Notes: generated by a model not told the origin, from the sequence alone. DNA of 64,000 bases from Robertmurraya sp. FSL R5-0851 (GCF_038002965.1 NZ_JBBOOE010000001.1:1655001-1719000), one strand, 5' to 3'; shown: positions 1-10,236, numbered from the stretch's first letter. Numbers and translations are program-made.

Positions 1-1043
1 AGCAATTTAGTCGCCAAGGAGCATCAGCGAATGCCTTTACATCTTTTACAAGAACCGCATATCTTTTTTCTAGTACATCAGACGTCGAGAAAAATTTAGA
101 AACATTAATCGATTTTGTCCAGTATCCTTATTTTTCTGAAAAAACGGTTGAAAAAGAAAAAGGAATAATTGGCCAAGAAATTGATATGTATGATGATAAT
201 CCAGACTGGCGTTTATATTTTGGTGCGATTCAAAACCTATTTGAAAACCACCCAGTGAAAATTGATATAGCAGGGACAAAAGAATCGATAGCTGAAATCA
301 CAAAGGATATGTTGTATGAGTGCTATCATACCTTTTATCATCCAAGCAATATGCTCTTGTTTATCGTTGGCCCTGTTCAAGTAGAGGAAATTATGAAGCA
401 GATTAAAGATAACCAGGCAAAGAAGTCGTTTCCTACACAAGTAGAAATTGAGCGTAAATTCGAAAGTGAAAAGGAAGATGTATCCGAAAAGAAATTAGTC
501 CTGCCTATGAATGTGCATTCTTCTAAATGCTTGGTTAGTATAAAAGCTACTGACACGGAAAAACAAGGCGAGGAAATGCTTAAACAGGAACTAACAACCA
601 ATGTGTTGTTGGAAATATTGTTTGGAAGAAGTAGCGAAAATTATGATAAGCTGTACAGCAGTGGACTTATCGATGATACCTTCTCTTTTGATTATACGCA
701 GGAGAAAGGGTTTGGTTTTGCGATGATTGGCGGAGATACCAATAGCCCAGATCAATTAGCGGATGAAATAAAAAGAATCCTAAAGGAAGAAAAAAGCTCA
801 AGTAACATAACGGTAGAGAGCTTAGAGCGTACAAAGAAGAAAAAAATTGGTGCGTTTCTACGTGCCGTTAATTCACCTGAGTACATTGCAAATCAATTTA
901 CACGATATGCATTTAACGACATGAATTTATTTGATGTGGTACCTGTATTAGAAGCAATTAAAATTGAGGATATTCAGGAAGTAGGTAAAAACTTAATTTC
1001 TGAAAATCGAATGGCCATTTGCCAAGTAGTGCCAAAAAGCTAA
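1..1043 (+). CDS. ymfH: M16-family peptidase-like protein YmfH (3' part)
   Basis: The reading frame is open from base 3, so the gene starts upstream of the window; 346 residues are visible. It reads as the M16 (pitrilysin/insulinase-like) fold: an N-terminal segment with FTSFTRTAYLFSSTSD, followed by GIIGQEIDMYDDNPDW and YHPSNMLLFIVGP, which are typical of the family. B. subtilis YmfH is about 430 residues, so roughly 80 are missing. The region that would carry an HxxEH zinc site lies outside the window, so catalytic competence cannot be judged. The downstream neighbours ymfI-ymfJ-ymfK are as in B. subtilis, which supports the name. The gene ends in a hairpin terminator. Confidence 0.9.
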   Translation, partial: QFSRQGASANAFTSFTRTAYLFSSTSDVEKNLETLIDFVQYPYFSEKTVEKEKGIIGQEIDMYDDNPDWRLYFGAIQNLFENHPVKIDIAGTKESIAEITKDMLYECYHTFYHPSNMLLFIVGPVQVEEIMKQIKDNQAKKSFPTQVEIERKFESEKEDVSEKKLVLPMNVHSSKCLVSIKATDTEKQGEEMLKQELTTNVLLEILFGRSSENYDKLYSSGLIDDTFSFDYTQEKGFGFAMIGGDTNSPDQLADEIKRILKEEKSSSNITVESLERTKKKKIGAFLRAVNSPEYIANQFTRYAFNDMNLFDVVPVLEAIKIEDIQEVGKNLISENRMAICQVVPKS

Positions 1044-1052
1044 TTAAAGTGA

Positions 1053-1076
1053 GGCGTCGTTTAACGGCGCCTTTTT
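1053..1076 (+). terminator. terminator after ymfH
   Basis: A 9-bp stem of GGCGTCGTT pairing AACGGCGCC (one G-U) is followed by a run of five T. It lies 10 bases after the ymfH stop codon. Confidence 0.75.
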
Positions 1077-1096
1077 GTTGAAGTGAGGAGAAGCTA

Positions 1097-1819
1097 GTGA
1101 AAAAATATGCGTTAATTACTGGAGCAAGCGGGGGGATCGGCTCATGCGTTGCGAAGAAGCTTGCAAAGGATGGGTTTTCTTTATACTTGCACTATCATAA
1201 GAATATAGAGGGAATGGAACGTTTGCTCCGTGAACTTTCAATTTTTGAAAATGAATACATTCCAATACAGGCGGATTTGACTGAGAAAAATGGGATTAAA
1301 AAGCTTTGCGAAAATATTTTTGCATTAAATGCAATCATACATAATTGTGGTCAGAGTCATTATGGGTTATTGGTTGACTTGAAGGAGGATGACCTTGAGG
1401 AAATCATGAAGCTCCAAGTTACGGCACCGATTTTAATAACGAAACGTTTGCTTCCGAAATTAATGGCTCAACACAATGGCCAAATTGTTGTTATTTCCTC
1501 TATCTGGGGACAGACGGGTGCTGCGTGTGAAGTCGCATATTCTGCTGCAAAGGGTGCTCAGATCGCGTTTGTTAAAGCGTTAAGTAAAGAAGTTGCATTA
1601 AGTGGAATTACCGTTAACGCGGTGGCGCCTGGTGCCATTCAAACGCCGATGTTAGAAAATTTCTCTGCTGACGAATTGCAGATGCTTAAGGATGAAATTC
1701 CTATTGGTAGACTAGGTTCAGGTGAGGATGTGGCTGATTCAGTTTCCTTTCTGCTCTCTTCTGGATCTAGGTATATTACAGGACAAACACTTGCGGTTAA
1801 TGGTGGATGGTATACATAA
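1097..1819 (+). CDS. ymfI: SDR-family oxidoreductase YmfI
   Basis: This is a 240-residue short-chain dehydrogenase/reductase. The cofactor-binding TGASGGIG lies at residues 8-15. The family Ser is in VISSIWGQTG and the YxxxK catalytic pair is in AYSAAKGA. The C-terminal GRLGSGEDVADSVSFLLS and TGQTLAVNGGWYT are typical of FabG-like SDRs. The usual NNAG is replaced by HNCG. GTG is the start, preceded by GAGGAG. The substrate is not known; similarity to 3-oxoacyl-ACP reductases gives the fold rather than the reaction. Synteny (ymfH-ymfI-ymfJ) supports the symbol. Confidence 0.9.
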   Translation: MKKYALITGASGGIGSCVAKKLAKDGFSLYLHYHKNIEGMERLLRELSIFENEYIPIQADLTEKNGIKKLCENIFALNAIIHNCGQSHYGLLVDLKEDDLEEIMKLQVTAPILITKRLLPKLMAQHNGQIVVISSIWGQTGAACEVAYSAAKGAQIAFVKALSKEVALSGITVNAVAPGAIQTPMLENFSADELQMLKDEIPIGRLGSGEDVADSVSFLLSSGSRYITGQTLAVNGGWYT

Positions 1820-1906
1820 TTCACAAAACGTTCACGGTACCTAAATGAATAATTCCGTCCTTTTCAAAGCAAAATAAGGTCGTAGTAAAAAAAAGGAGGT
1901 TATACA

Positions 1907-2152
1907 ATGTCTGTACTTGATAATTGGGAGCAGTGGAAAGACTTTTTAGGTGATCGCCTACAACATGCTCAGAATGAAGGTATGAACAAGCAAGTAGTTG
2001 GTGATCTTGCTTTCCAAATCGGAGACTATTTAGCGAAGCAAGTCGATCCGAAAAATGAACAAGAGCGCATTTTAGCTGACCTTTGGTCTGTTGCTACACC
2101 AGAAGAACAGCATGCTATTGCGAATATTATGGTTAAGCTTGTTCAAAAATAA
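1907..2152 (+). CDS. ymfJ: DUF3243 protein YmfJ
   Basis: This 81-residue soluble protein begins MSVLDNWEQWKDFLGDRL. It matches the small DUF3243 family found in Bacillus, and its place between ymfI and ymfK is conserved. Function is unknown. A very strong AGGAGG lies 7 bases before ATG, which suggests efficient translation. No transmembrane segment or cysteine is seen. A strong terminator follows, so it may be transcribed alone or at the end of a short unit. Confidence 0.88.
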   Translation: MSVLDNWEQWKDFLGDRLQHAQNEGMNKQVVGDLAFQIGDYLAKQVDPKNEQERILADLWSVATPEEQHAIANIMVKLVQK

Positions 2153-2184
2153 TGGATCCCATTAAGATGGATTAAATAGGTAAT

Positions 2185-2216
2185 AAAAAAGAGAGGCAAT
2201 CATCCTCTCTTTTTTT
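2185..2216 (+). terminator. terminator after ymfJ
   Basis: AAAAAGAGAGG pairs with CCTCTCTTTTT around a short loop, followed by more T. This is a classic intrinsic terminator, probably working in both directions. Confidence 0.85.
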
Positions 2217-2353
2217 CATATCATACAAATAAAGCTCCAAATTACGACTTGATCTTGTTTTTCCTTTCATCTTAATAGAAAATCATATATGATAGAAGAT
2301 GATTAATTTGCACCAATACTGGTCAAATATGGCGCTTCCCTTGGAGGTATTCT

Positions 2354-3151
2354 ATGGAAAAGATGAACAAAACAGAATGGTACTTGGAGTATGAAATTCA
2401 GAAAAATCGGCCAGGGTTGCTAGGGGATATTTCTTCTTTATTAGGAATGCTCTCCATTAATATTGTAACCATTAATGGGGTTGATGAAGGAAGACGAGGA
2501 TTGCTCATTCTTGCACAGGACTATGAACAAATCGAGCGACTCGAATCTATTTTAAAGACAATGGATACGATTAAGATAATCAAGCTTAGAGAACCTAAGT
2601 TAAGAGACCGATTAGCTGTGAGGCATGGTAGATACATACAAAGAGATGCTGATGACAAAAAGACCTTTCGATTTGTACGCGATGAACTAGGGCTTTTAGT
2701 AGATTTTATGGCAGAATTATTTAAGCAGGAAGGTCATAAGCTCATCGGTATCCGTGGAATGCCGCGTGTAGGAAAGACTGAGTCTATTGTTGCTTCAAGC
2801 GTCTGTGCGAACAAAAGATGGCTGTTTGTTTCCTCTACACTCTTAAAGCAAACCATTCGTAATCAACTCATTGAGGACGAATATAACGAGAACAATCTCT
2901 TTATTATTGACGGCATCGTTTCAACAAGAAGAGCAAACGAGCGACATTGGCAATTAGTTCGAGAAATTATGCGACTTCCGGCTGTGAAGGTTGTTGAGCA
3001 TCCGGACGTATTTGTCCAGAATACAGAGTACACACTCGATGATTTTGATTATATTATTGAGCTTAGAAACGATCCAGAAGAGGAAATCAAGTATGATATT
3101 GTAAGAAATACGATGTTTTCAGATTCTGATTTTGGGGGATTTGATTTTTAA
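2354..3151 (+). CDS. ymfK: YmfK, ACT-like N-terminus with P-loop-like motif (DUF3388)
   Basis: This 265-residue protein starts with an ACT-like module (residues about 8-75: GLLGDISSLLGMLSINIVTINGVDEG), which often binds small ligands. The C-terminal part contains GMPRVGKTES, resembling a Walker A loop, and a later LFIIDGIV stretch resembling a Walker B strand. It corresponds to B. subtilis YmfK (DUF3388) by position and length. Function is unknown. GGAGG lies 6 bases before ATG. The ACT and P-loop readings are my inference from motifs. Confidence 0.82.
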   Translation: MEKMNKTEWYLEYEIQKNRPGLLGDISSLLGMLSINIVTINGVDEGRRGLLILAQDYEQIERLESILKTMDTIKIIKLREPKLRDRLAVRHGRYIQRDADDKKTFRFVRDELGLLVDFMAELFKQEGHKLIGIRGMPRVGKTESIVASSVCANKRWLFVSSTLLKQTIRNQLIEDEYNENNLFIIDGIVSTRRANERHWQLVREIMRLPAVKVVEHPDVFVQNTEYTLDDFDYIIELRNDPEEEIKYDIVRNTMFSDSDFGGFDF

Positions 3152-3219
3152 AAAAGTCGTTTTCGTTTATGCATAAAACTTACGAAAGCGCCTTTAATAG
3201 CATTGGAAGGTGTTAGAAA

Positions 3220-4140
3220 TTGACAGAATTAAGTAACAAACTTAGAGAAGCTCGACTTTCACTCGGCTTGAGCTTGGATGACTTACAAATAACAACCAAA
3301 ATTCAAAAACGGTATTTGCAAGCGTTAGAAGAGGGGAATTATAGTATTATACCTGGTCCGTTTTATGTTCGTGCTTTTATTAAGCAATATGCGGAAGCTG
3401 TACAGCTCGATCCAGAAGAGCTATTCGCAGAGTATAAGTCTGAAATCCCATCTACTCATGGAGATGACTTTCCAGAAAAGCTTTCAAGGGTGCAAACTAG
3501 GAAGGATGTTGCACCAAGTAATTCGAAGATTTTTTCCGTTTTACCCAGGTTGCTAATTGGTGTTTTCGTTATTGGTGCGGTGGCCCTAGCCTACTTTTTA
3601 GTAGTTAATATTAAAGAAGATGGTGAATCGGCAGAGGAACCAGCAACAACTGATAGCGAACAAATACAGTACAATGACAACTTATCTGAGAAGGAAGCGG
3701 ATGAGGAAAATAAAACGGAAGCATCTGAGGGTGAGGAGAATCAAACATCTGGTGCCAATGAAGTAACAGAGGAAGAAGCGACTGAAGAAGAAACTTCCCC
3801 TACACAAGAGGTTACAGTTGCCGAATCAAAAGGGAAAGAAACCGTATATGAAGTAAAGAATGCAGAAAAATTTGAAGTAAAGCTTGTGTCTACCGGTGAA
3901 ACTTGGGTGAATATGCTAAATGGAAAAGGACATTCTTTTTGGCAAGGGATCTTAAAAACAGGTGCTGAGGATAATAAAGTAGTTGATTATTCAAAAGAGC
4001 AAGAAGCTGTTCTAGTGATTGGGAATTCTACAGCCACTGAAATATATGTGAATGATCAAAAGCTAGAATATGCTACACCTCCAGATGATCAAGTTAGACA
4101 GGATATCACAATTCGTTATGTACCAACAGTGAACGAATAG
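3220..4140 (+). CDS. rodZ: RodZ-like cell-shape protein (YmfM)
   Basis: Residues 1-72 form a RodZ-type helix-turn-helix (LREARLSLGLSLDDL, IIPGPFYVRAFIKQYA). A single membrane segment is at about 108-129 (LLIGVFVIGAVALAYFLVV). A Glu-rich linker follows (about 135-205), then an extracellular beta domain of the DUF4115 type (about 212-306). RodZ links MreB filaments to the elongation machinery at the membrane. The start is TTG after GGAAGGTG. The gene lies directly before pgsA, as in B. subtilis. The stop codon is inside the terminator stem. Confidence 0.92.
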   Translation: MTELSNKLREARLSLGLSLDDLQITTKIQKRYLQALEEGNYSIIPGPFYVRAFIKQYAEAVQLDPEELFAEYKSEIPSTHGDDFPEKLSRVQTRKDVAPSNSKIFSVLPRLLIGVFVIGAVALAYFLVVNIKEDGESAEEPATTDSEQIQYNDNLSEKEADEENKTEASEGEENQTSGANEVTEEEATEEETSPTQEVTVAESKGKETVYEVKNAEKFEVKLVSTGETWVNMLNGKGHSFWQGILKTGAEDNKVVDYSKEQEAVLVIGNSTATEIYVNDQKLEYATPPDDQVRQDITIRYVPTVNE

Positions 4141-4163
4141 TCATCGTATGGTGACTATTTTTT
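4136..4163 (+). terminator. terminator overlapping the rodZ stop codon
   Basis: AATAGTCA pairs with TGACTATT around an 8-base loop, followed by T5-6. The 5' arm includes the rodZ stop codon. Confidence 0.8.
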
Positions 4164-4258
4164 CGCTTTCTTTTCTATTTTGTTGTATGCTTGTTTTATT
4201 AAAAGAAGAAAGTAACAATAAGGAATTTTCTTTATAGGTTAAAATGGAGGTCTTTAAA

Positions 4259-4837
4259 TTGAATTTGCCTAATAAAATTACAGTCTCACGAATTTTATTA
4301 ATTCCACTATTTTTAGTAATTGTATACGATCCTTTTCATTGGGGGGATATGCAGTTCATTGGGGCGGAGCTTCCGGTTGCTCACTTTATCGCCGCTTTAA
4401 TCTTTATTTTTGCTTCTGCTACCGACTGGGTTGATGGCTATTATGCCAGAAAGTATAATTTGGTAACCAATCTTGGGAAGTTCCTTGACCCGTTAGCAGA
4501 TAAGTTGCTCGTATCAGCAGCATTAATTGTTTTAGTTGAATTTGGACTTGCGGCTTCGTGGTTAGTTATCATCATTATTTGCCGAGAGTTTGCTGTAACG
4601 GGTCTACGAGCCATCCTAGCGGGAGGCGGAGAGGTAGTTGCCGCAAATATGCTGGGTAAAATTAAGACTTGGACACAAATCGTTGCCATTTCAGCATTGT
4701 TATTACATAACACGATTTTTGAACTTGTGTCCCTTCCGTTTGCTGACATTGCTTTATGGGTTGCAACGTTCTTCACGATTTGGTCTGGTTGGGACTACTT
4801 TGCGAAAAATAAGCAGGTATTTATTAATTCTAAATAA
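4259..4837 (+). CDS. pgsA: CDP-diacylglycerol-glycerol-3-phosphate 3-phosphatidyltransferase
   Basis: PgsA makes phosphatidylglycerophosphate from CDP-diacylglycerol and glycerol-3-phosphate, the first committed step to phosphatidylglycerol. The full CDP-alcohol phosphotransferase signature is present: D59-G60-x2-A63-R64-x8-G73-x3-D77-x3-D81. Several hydrophobic helices make it an integral membrane protein. I place the start at TTG 4259, not at the in-frame ATG 4244. The bases ATGGAGGT at 4244 are themselves the ribosome binding site (GGAGG, 8 bases before TTG), and the protein then begins MNLPNKITVSR like its relatives (192 residues). Confidence 0.95.
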   Translation: MNLPNKITVSRILLIPLFLVIVYDPFHWGDMQFIGAELPVAHFIAALIFIFASATDWVDGYYARKYNLVTNLGKFLDPLADKLLVSAALIVLVEFGLAASWLVIIIICREFAVTGLRAILAGGGEVVAANMLGKIKTWTQIVAISALLLHNTIFELVSLPFADIALWVATFFTIWSGWDYFAKNKQVFINSK

Positions 4838-4862
4838 AACAGAGGCTAGGTGATTGTTTTTC

Positions 4863-6101
4863 ATGAATGCTGAAATCATTGCAGTGGGCTCAGAGTTGTT
4901 GCTTGGCCAAATTGTTAATACAAACGCTCGTTTCATTTCCAAACAACTAGCTAGTATTGGAACCAATGTGTTTTATCATACGGTAGTTGGTGATAATCCG
5001 ACCCGTTTGCAACAAGCGATTGCTGTGGCAGAAGGTCGTTCAAACTTAATTATCTTTACAGGTGGATTAGGTCCGACAAAGGATGATTTGACAAAGGAAA
5101 CAATTGCCAAACACCTCGGTAAGGAGCTTGAATTTGATCAAGCTGCTCTTGACTCTATCTCTCAGTACTTTATTCGTACAAACCGTGTCATGACAGAGAA
5201 TAATAAGAAGCAAGCATTGGTTCTTGCTGATTCTACTGTTTTGCCAAATGATAACGGAATGGCTCCTGGCATGCTTTTAACTACTAATACTCACCGTTAT
5301 ATGCTTTTACCAGGGCCACCGAAGGAAATGGAACCCATGTTTTTACATTATGCACTCCCACTATTACAAAAAGAACCAGACGTCTCTGAGACGATTGTTT
5401 CACGAGTGTTGCGTTTCTTTGGGATAGGAGAGGCTGCATTAGAAACAAAGATTGAGGATTTAATTGATGCGCAATCGAATCCTACGATTGCGCCCCTTGC
5501 TAGCGACGGGGAAGTGACGTTGAGGCTTACTGCTAAACACCAACAAACCGACGTTGCAAATGAACTCATTAATGAAACGGAAGAGAAGATACGTACACGT
5601 GTTGGTGAGTTCTTCTACGGGTATAATGAAACCTCGTTAATGAATGAGTTATTTACCCTGCTACAAAAGAACGATTTAACCATTGCTTGTGCAGAGAGCT
5701 TAACTGGAGGGATGTTTCAGCAGGAGCTGACAGCTATTCCAGGTTCTAGTGCGGTAGTAAAAGGCGGGGTCGTTTGCTATACGAATGACGTTAAGGAAAA
5801 GGTCCTTGGTGTTAAAAAGGAAACTCTGGAAAAATATGGAGCAGTAAGTGAAGAGTGTGCAAGGGAATTAGCTGAAAATGTGGCTTCATTACTTAACGCT
5901 GATATTGGAATTAGCTTTACTGGTGTAGCAGGGCCTGGTGCTGTTGAGGAGAAACCGGTAGGAACGGTGTATATTGGAATTTCAAAAAAAGGATCTCCAG
6001 TAAAAGTCGAAAAATTTCTTTTTGCTGGTACAAGAGAAGGCAATCGAGTGAGAAGTGTGAAGTACGGCTGTTTCTCACTAATCAATAGCTTGAAAGATTA
6101 A
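4863..6101 (+). CDS. cinA: competence/damage-inducible protein CinA
   Basis: This 412-residue protein has an N-terminal MoaB/MocF-like domain ([32 protein letters not shown]) and a C-terminal CinA domain ([23 protein letters not shown]). The C-terminal domain is known as an NMN deamidase in other bacteria. The gene precedes recA, as in many Firmicutes where it is a competence gene. ATG 4863 is preferred over TTG 4854 because AGGTGA ends right before the TTG but lies 9 bases before the ATG. The pgsA-cinA gap is 25 bases, which suggests cotranscription. Confidence 0.94.
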   Translation: MNAEIIAVGSELLLGQIVNTNARFISKQLASIGTNVFYHTVVGDNPTRLQQAIAVAEGRSNLIIFTGGLGPTKDDLTKETIAKHLGKELEFDQAALDSISQYFIRTNRVMTENNKKQALVLADSTVLPNDNGMAPGMLLTTNTHRYMLLPGPPKEMEPMFLHYALPLLQKEPDVSETIVSRVLRFFGIGEAALETKIEDLIDAQSNPTIAPLASDGEVTLRLTAKHQQTDVANELINETEEKIRTRVGEFFYGYNETSLMNELFTLLQKNDLTIACAESLTGGMFQQELTAIPGSSAVVKGGVVCYTNDVKEKVLGVKKETLEKYGAVSEECARELAENVASLLNADIGISFTGVAGPGAVEEKPVGTVYIGISKKGSPVKVEKFLFAGTREGNRVRSVKYGCFSLINSLKD

Positions 6102-6131
6102 CAGAGCATATCATTTTGCTCTGTTTTTTTT
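6100..6131 (+). terminator. terminator after cinA
   Basis: ACAGAGC pairs with GCTCTGT around a 10-base loop, followed by T7. This separates recA from cinA transcription. Confidence 0.85.
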
Positions 6132-6252
6132 CTCTTTACCAAATTTAGAAATTGATTTAAAATAATATTTTTCTGCTATGAACATCGACGAAAAACCTAT
6201 TTTGTTAAGAGGAAAATAGAATTTTACAACTATATTTGGTAGTGAAAAAAAT

Positions 6253-6266
6253 CGAATGAATGTTCG
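6253..6266 (+). promoter_or_regulatory. LexA (DinR) operator of recA
   Basis: CGAATGAATGTTCG matches the Bacillus SOS box CGAACRNRYGTTCG at 13 of 14 positions. It lies 9 bases upstream of the recA -35 element. Confidence 0.85.
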
Positions 6267-6275
6267 ATTTTTTGC

Positions 6276-6304
6276 TCGACAAACAGAAATAAAACGAGTA
6301 TAGT
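6276..6304 (+). promoter_or_regulatory. sigma-A promoter of recA
   Basis: TCGACA (-35) and TATAGT (-10) are separated by 17 bases. Both are one base from consensus and sit just downstream of the LexA box. Confidence 0.75.
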
Positions 6305-6374
6305 AAAGATAGTGAAATGAACATGCAACGAATGATAGATAGATATATTCGTTTTAAATAAGGAGGAAATAGTA

Positions 6375-7424
6375 GTGGCAAATGATCGTCAAGCAGCCCT
6401 TGAAATGGCATTAAAACAAATAGAAAAACAATTTGGTAAAGGCTCTATCATGAAGTTAGGAGAGCAAACAGATCGTCAAATTTCTACTTCGAAAAGTGGA
6501 TCTTTAGCTCTTGATACAGCATTAGGAATAGGTGGATATCCAAAAGGCCGTATCATTGAAATCTATGGTCCTGAAAGCTCGGGTAAAACAACAGTTGCCC
6601 TTCATGCAATTGCTGAGGTACAAGCAGCAGGTGGACAAGCAGCATTTATTGATGCCGAGCATGCACTTGACCCTGATTATGCACAAAAACTTGGTGTGAA
6701 CATTGATGAGTTGCTGTTATCACAGCCAGACACTGGTGAACAAGCCCTTGAAATTGCAGAAGCATTGGTACGAAGTGGAGCAGTTGATATTCTAGTCATC
6801 GACTCAGTTGCTGCCCTTGTTCCAAAGGCAGAGATCGAAGGAGAAATGGGAGACTCTCACGTTGGACTACAAGCGCGTCTAATGTCACAGGCTCTTCGTA
6901 AACTTTCTGGTGCGATCAATAAGTCTAAAACAATTGCTATCTTTATTAACCAGATTCGTGAGAAGGTAGGAGTTATGTTTGGTAACCCGGAGACAACTCC
7001 TGGTGGACGTGCGCTTAAATTCTATTCTTCTGTTCGTTTAGAGGTTCGCCGTGCAGAAACGTTGAAGCAAGGCAATGATATGGTTGGTAACAAAACGAAA
7101 ATTAAAGTCGTGAAGAATAAAGTAGCTCCTCCATTCCGTACGGCTGAAGTAGATATTATGTACGGAGAAGGAATTTCGAAAGAGGGAGAAGCTCTTGATA
7201 TGGGATCAGAACTTGATATCGTACAAAAGAGTGGATCTTGGTATTCTTATAATGATGAGCGTCTTGGGCAAGGTCGTGAGAATGCGAAGTTGTTCTTGAA
7301 GGAAAATAAAGATTTATTAGCAGAGATCCAAAATAAGATTCGTGAACACTACGGTTTAGATGGAGTGAAGACTCTTCCGGAAGACCATGAAGAAGATCAA
7401 GAACAATTTGATTTAGTAGATTAA
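6375..7424 (+). CDS. recA: recombinase RecA
   Basis: RecA forms filaments on single-stranded DNA, drives strand exchange and triggers LexA self-cleavage. At 349 residues it is of normal length. Walker A GPESSGKT is at 65-72, Walker B is in [12 protein letters not shown], and the loop region [13 protein letters not shown] is intact. The acidic C-terminus ([14 protein letters not shown]) is typical. GTG start with AGGAGG 8 bases upstream. It is controlled by the LexA box and promoter described just upstream, and is followed by a strong terminator, so it is monocistronic. Confidence 0.99.
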   Translation: MANDRQAALEMALKQIEKQFGKGSIMKLGEQTDRQISTSKSGSLALDTALGIGGYPKGRIIEIYGPESSGKTTVALHAIAEVQAAGGQAAFIDAEHALDPDYAQKLGVNIDELLLSQPDTGEQALEIAEALVRSGAVDILVIDSVAALVPKAEIEGEMGDSHVGLQARLMSQALRKLSGAINKSKTIAIFINQIREKVGVMFGNPETTPGGRALKFYSSVRLEVRRAETLKQGNDMVGNKTKIKVVKNKVAPPFRTAEVDIMYGEGISKEGEALDMGSELDIVQKSGSWYSYNDERLGQGRENAKLFLKENKDLLAEIQNKIREHYGLDGVKTLPEDHEEDQEQFDLVD

Positions 7425-7433
7425 TACAGATTA

Positions 7434-7466
7434 AACAGCAGACTACTATTTGGTCTGCTGTTTTTT
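7434..7466 (+). terminator. terminator after recA
   Basis: AACAGCAGAC pairs with GTCTGCTGT around a 9-base loop, followed by T6. Confidence 0.9.
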
Positions 7467-7603
7467 ATATTATTAGTCAAATTGACGGTTCGAAATTTGA
7501 AAAGTGAACTCGATTTATGAATGCTTTAACAACACTGGGTTTGACAAAGTTCACCATTATCTACCAATATAAACGAAATATTACAACCAAGCCGGACAAA
7601 CCC

Positions 7604-7632
7604 TTGACAATAAAAATTCACACATTTACAAT
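7604..7632 (+). promoter_or_regulatory. strong sigma-A-type promoter upstream of rny
   Basis: TTGACA and TACAAT are separated by exactly 17 bases. It lies in the 340-bp recA-rny gap, about 135 bases before the rny start. Another TTGACA at 7541 has no good -10. No gene is seen in this gap; the pbpX gene found here in B. subtilis is absent. Confidence 0.75.
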
Positions 7633-7767
7633 TAATATGTATATTTTATGTTTTTTAATGATGAATGAAGACGTGTAAAAGCCTTTGTGCTGTATATTGA
7701 CAAAACAATGTACATGCCGACATTTTAGAAAACGTAACACAAGTTAATAGCAAGAGGAGGTGAAATG

Positions 7768-9330
7768 ATGGATCTTTTTACAATGATCATCTCCATTTTG
7801 CTTGCTTTACCCGTCGGTGCAGTTGTTGGCTATTTTGTTCGTAAATCTTTTTCTGAAGCAAAAATTGCTGGAGCTAGAGGTGCTGCAGAGCAAATTCTAG
7901 AAGATGCAAAACGTGAAGCAGAAGCTTTAAAAAAGGAGTCGCTGCTTGAAGCAAAGGATGAGATTCATAAGCTTCGTACAGAAGCAGAACGTGAAGTTCG
8001 TGATCGTAGAAGCGAGCTGCAAAAGCAGGAAAACCGCTTACTTCAAAAAGAGGAAAATCTTGATCGAAAAGACGAATCGTTAGACAAACGTGAAGCACTT
8101 TTAGAGAAGAGGGACGATTCTCTTAACAAAAAACAACAGCATATTGAAGAGATGGAAAGCAAAGTGGACGAGATCGTAAAAATGCAACAGGCAGAGCTTG
8201 AACGCATCTCGGGCTTAACTCGTGATGAGGCGAAATCCATCATTTTAGAGCGTATGGAACAGGAGTTATCCCATGACATCGCTTTAATGATAAAAGAGAG
8301 TGAAAATAGAGCAAAAGAGGAAGCAGACAAAAAAGCAAAGGAAATTTTGTCGTTAGCTATTCAACGTTGTGCGGCTGATCACGTAGCAGAAACGACCGTT
8401 TCGGTAGTCACTCTTCCAAATGATGAGATGAAAGGTCGAATCATTGGTCGTGAAGGACGAAACATCCGTACACTTGAAACTCTTACTGGAATTGATCTCA
8501 TTATTGATGATACTCCAGAAGCAGTTATTTTATCTGGGTTTGATCCGATTCGAAGAGAAACAGCCCGCTTAGCGCTTGAAAAGCTTGTTCAAGATGGTCG
8601 TATCCATCCTGCTCGAATCGAAGAAATGGTTGATAAGGCACGCCGTGAAGTGGATGAACATATTCGTGAAATTGGTGAGCAAACAACTTTTGAGGTTGGA
8701 GTACATGGACTGCACCCAGATTTAATTAAAATTCTCGGTCGATTGAAATTCCGAACTAGCTATGGTCAAAATGTGTTGAAGCACTCTACTGAAGTTTCTC
8801 AATTAGCTGGATTGCTAGCTGCAGAACTTGGAGAAGATGAAACACTTGCTCGTCGTGCAGGCCTACTACACGATATTGGTAAGGCAATTGACCATGAAGT
8901 TGAAGGAAGCCACGTAGAAATCGGTGTCGAACTGGCTACTAAATATAAGGAGCATCCGGTGGTTATTAACTCGATTGCTTCTCACCATGGCGATTCCGAG
9001 CCTACTTCCGTTATTGCTGTTCTTGTTGCAGCGGCAGATGCACTATCCGCAGCAAGACCTGGTGCAAGACGTGAGACGCTTGAAAACTATATTCGACGTT
9101 TAGAAAAGCTTGAGGAAATCTCAGAATCGTATGATGGAGTGGAAAAGTCATTTGCCATCCAGGCTGGACGTGAAGTTCGTATCCTAGTGAAGCCAGAGCA
9201 AATTGACGACTTAGAGGCTCATCGTTTAGCTCGCGATATTCGTAAAAAAATCGAAGAGGAACTTGATTATCCAGGCCATATAAAGGTCACGGTAATTAGG
9301 GAAACGAGAGCAGTTGAATACGCAAAATAA
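7768..9330 (+). CDS. rny: ribonuclease Y
   Basis: RNase Y is the membrane-anchored endonuclease that starts mRNA decay in Bacillus. An N-terminal membrane helix (about 1-22) is followed by a long charged coiled coil (to about 195), a KH domain ([15 protein letters not shown]) and an HD domain ([33 protein letters not shown]). Two adjacent ATGs occur, at 7765 and 7768. AGGAGGTGA ends at 7763, so spacing favours the second (520 residues); the other is possible. The neighbour ymdB is conserved. Confidence 0.97.
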   Translation: MDLFTMIISILLALPVGAVVGYFVRKSFSEAKIAGARGAAEQILEDAKREAEALKKESLLEAKDEIHKLRTEAEREVRDRRSELQKQENRLLQKEENLDRKDESLDKREALLEKRDDSLNKKQQHIEEMESKVDEIVKMQQAELERISGLTRDEAKSIILERMEQELSHDIALMIKESENRAKEEADKKAKEILSLAIQRCAADHVAETTVSVVTLPNDEMKGRIIGREGRNIRTLETLTGIDLIIDDTPEAVILSGFDPIRRETARLALEKLVQDGRIHPARIEEMVDKARREVDEHIREIGEQTTFEVGVHGLHPDLIKILGRLKFRTSYGQNVLKHSTEVSQLAGLLAAELGEDETLARRAGLLHDIGKAIDHEVEGSHVEIGVELATKYKEHPVVINSIASHHGDSEPTSVIAVLVAAADALSAARPGARRETLENYIRRLEKLEEISESYDGVEKSFAIQAGREVRILVKPEQIDDLEAHRLARDIRKKIEEELDYPGHIKVTVIRETRAVEYAK

Positions 9331-9359
9331 AGCGGTGCTTTAGCACCGCTTTTATTTTT
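9329..9359 (+). terminator. terminator after rny
   Basis: A perfect 10-bp stem, AAAGCGGTGC/GCACCGCTTT, with loop TTTA is followed by a T-rich tract. Confidence 0.9.
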
Positions 9360-9413
9360 GCTCATTACATATGATAAAATGAAAAGAAATACGGAAAAAG
9401 AAGGGTTTAATTG

Positions 9414-10211
9414 ATGAACATATTATTTGTTGGAGATGTCGTTGGTTCACCAGGAAGAGATATGGTGAAGGAATACGTCCCAAGATTAAAGGAAAAATAT
9501 CGTCCACACATTACCATTATAAATGGTGAAAATGCTGCAGGAGGAAAAGGGATTACAGAAAAAATCTATAGAGGTTTTTTAGAGGTCGGTGCGCAGGCTG
9601 TTACATTAGGAAACCACACATGGGATAACCGTGATATTTTTGAATTTATCGATGATGCAAAATACATGGTTAGACCAGCAAACTTTCCTGAAGATAACCC
9701 TGGTAAGGGAATTGTGTATTTAAAAATGAATCAAGATGAAATAGCAATCATCAGTCTGCAGGGGCGTACCTTTATGCAACCGAATAATTGTCCCTTCCGA
9801 AAAGCGGATGAACTGATCGAAGAAGCAAGGAAACGAACACCTATTATCTTTGTTGATTTCCATGCTGAGGCAACAAGTGAGAAGCTCGCTATGGGCTGGT
9901 ATTTAGATGGAAGAGTAACAGCGGTAGTTGGTACTCATACACATGTACAAACAGCTGACAATCGAATATTGCCCCAAGGAACAGCCTATATTTCGGATGT
10001 TGGAATGACAGGTCCATATGACGGGATACTGGGAATGGACAGAGAAATTGTTATTAGACGATTCCTATCCAACTTACCAGCAAGATTTGAAGTTCCAGAT
10101 ACAGATAAAACACAGCTTGGTGCCGTACATATTGAACTGGATAAAAAGACGGGAAAAGCCAAAAAAATCGATCGTATTCTCATCAATGACGATCATCCAT
10201 TTTTCTCCTAG
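9414..10211 (+). CDS. ymdB: metallophosphoesterase YmdB
   Basis: YmdB is a 2',3'-cyclic nucleotide phosphodiesterase that in B. subtilis influences biofilm formation and motility. Metal-site motifs are visible: GDVVGSPGRDM near the N-terminus, INGENAAGGKG, LGNHTWDNRD, VDFHAEATSEK and GTHTHVQTAD. ATG 9414 is chosen over TTG 9411 because AAGGG lies 8 bases before the ATG and the protein then begins MNILFVGDVVGS, like its relatives (265 residues). It is placed between rny and spoVS, as in B. subtilis. Confidence 0.94.
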   Translation: MNILFVGDVVGSPGRDMVKEYVPRLKEKYRPHITIINGENAAGGKGITEKIYRGFLEVGAQAVTLGNHTWDNRDIFEFIDDAKYMVRPANFPEDNPGKGIVYLKMNQDEIAIISLQGRTFMQPNNCPFRKADELIEEARKRTPIIFVDFHAEATSEKLAMGWYLDGRVTAVVGTHTHVQTADNRILPQGTAYISDVGMTGPYDGILGMDREIVIRRFLSNLPARFEVPDTDKTQLGAVHIELDKKTGKAKKIDRILINDDHPFFS

Positions 10212-10236
10212 AATTGTAAACCATATAGCCGACTAG

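Noticed and set aside
3156..3192. Terminator between ymfK and rodZ
   Set aside because: An imperfect stem (CGTTTTCGT/ACGAAAGCG) with a 14-base loop is present but is followed only by CCTTT; too weak.
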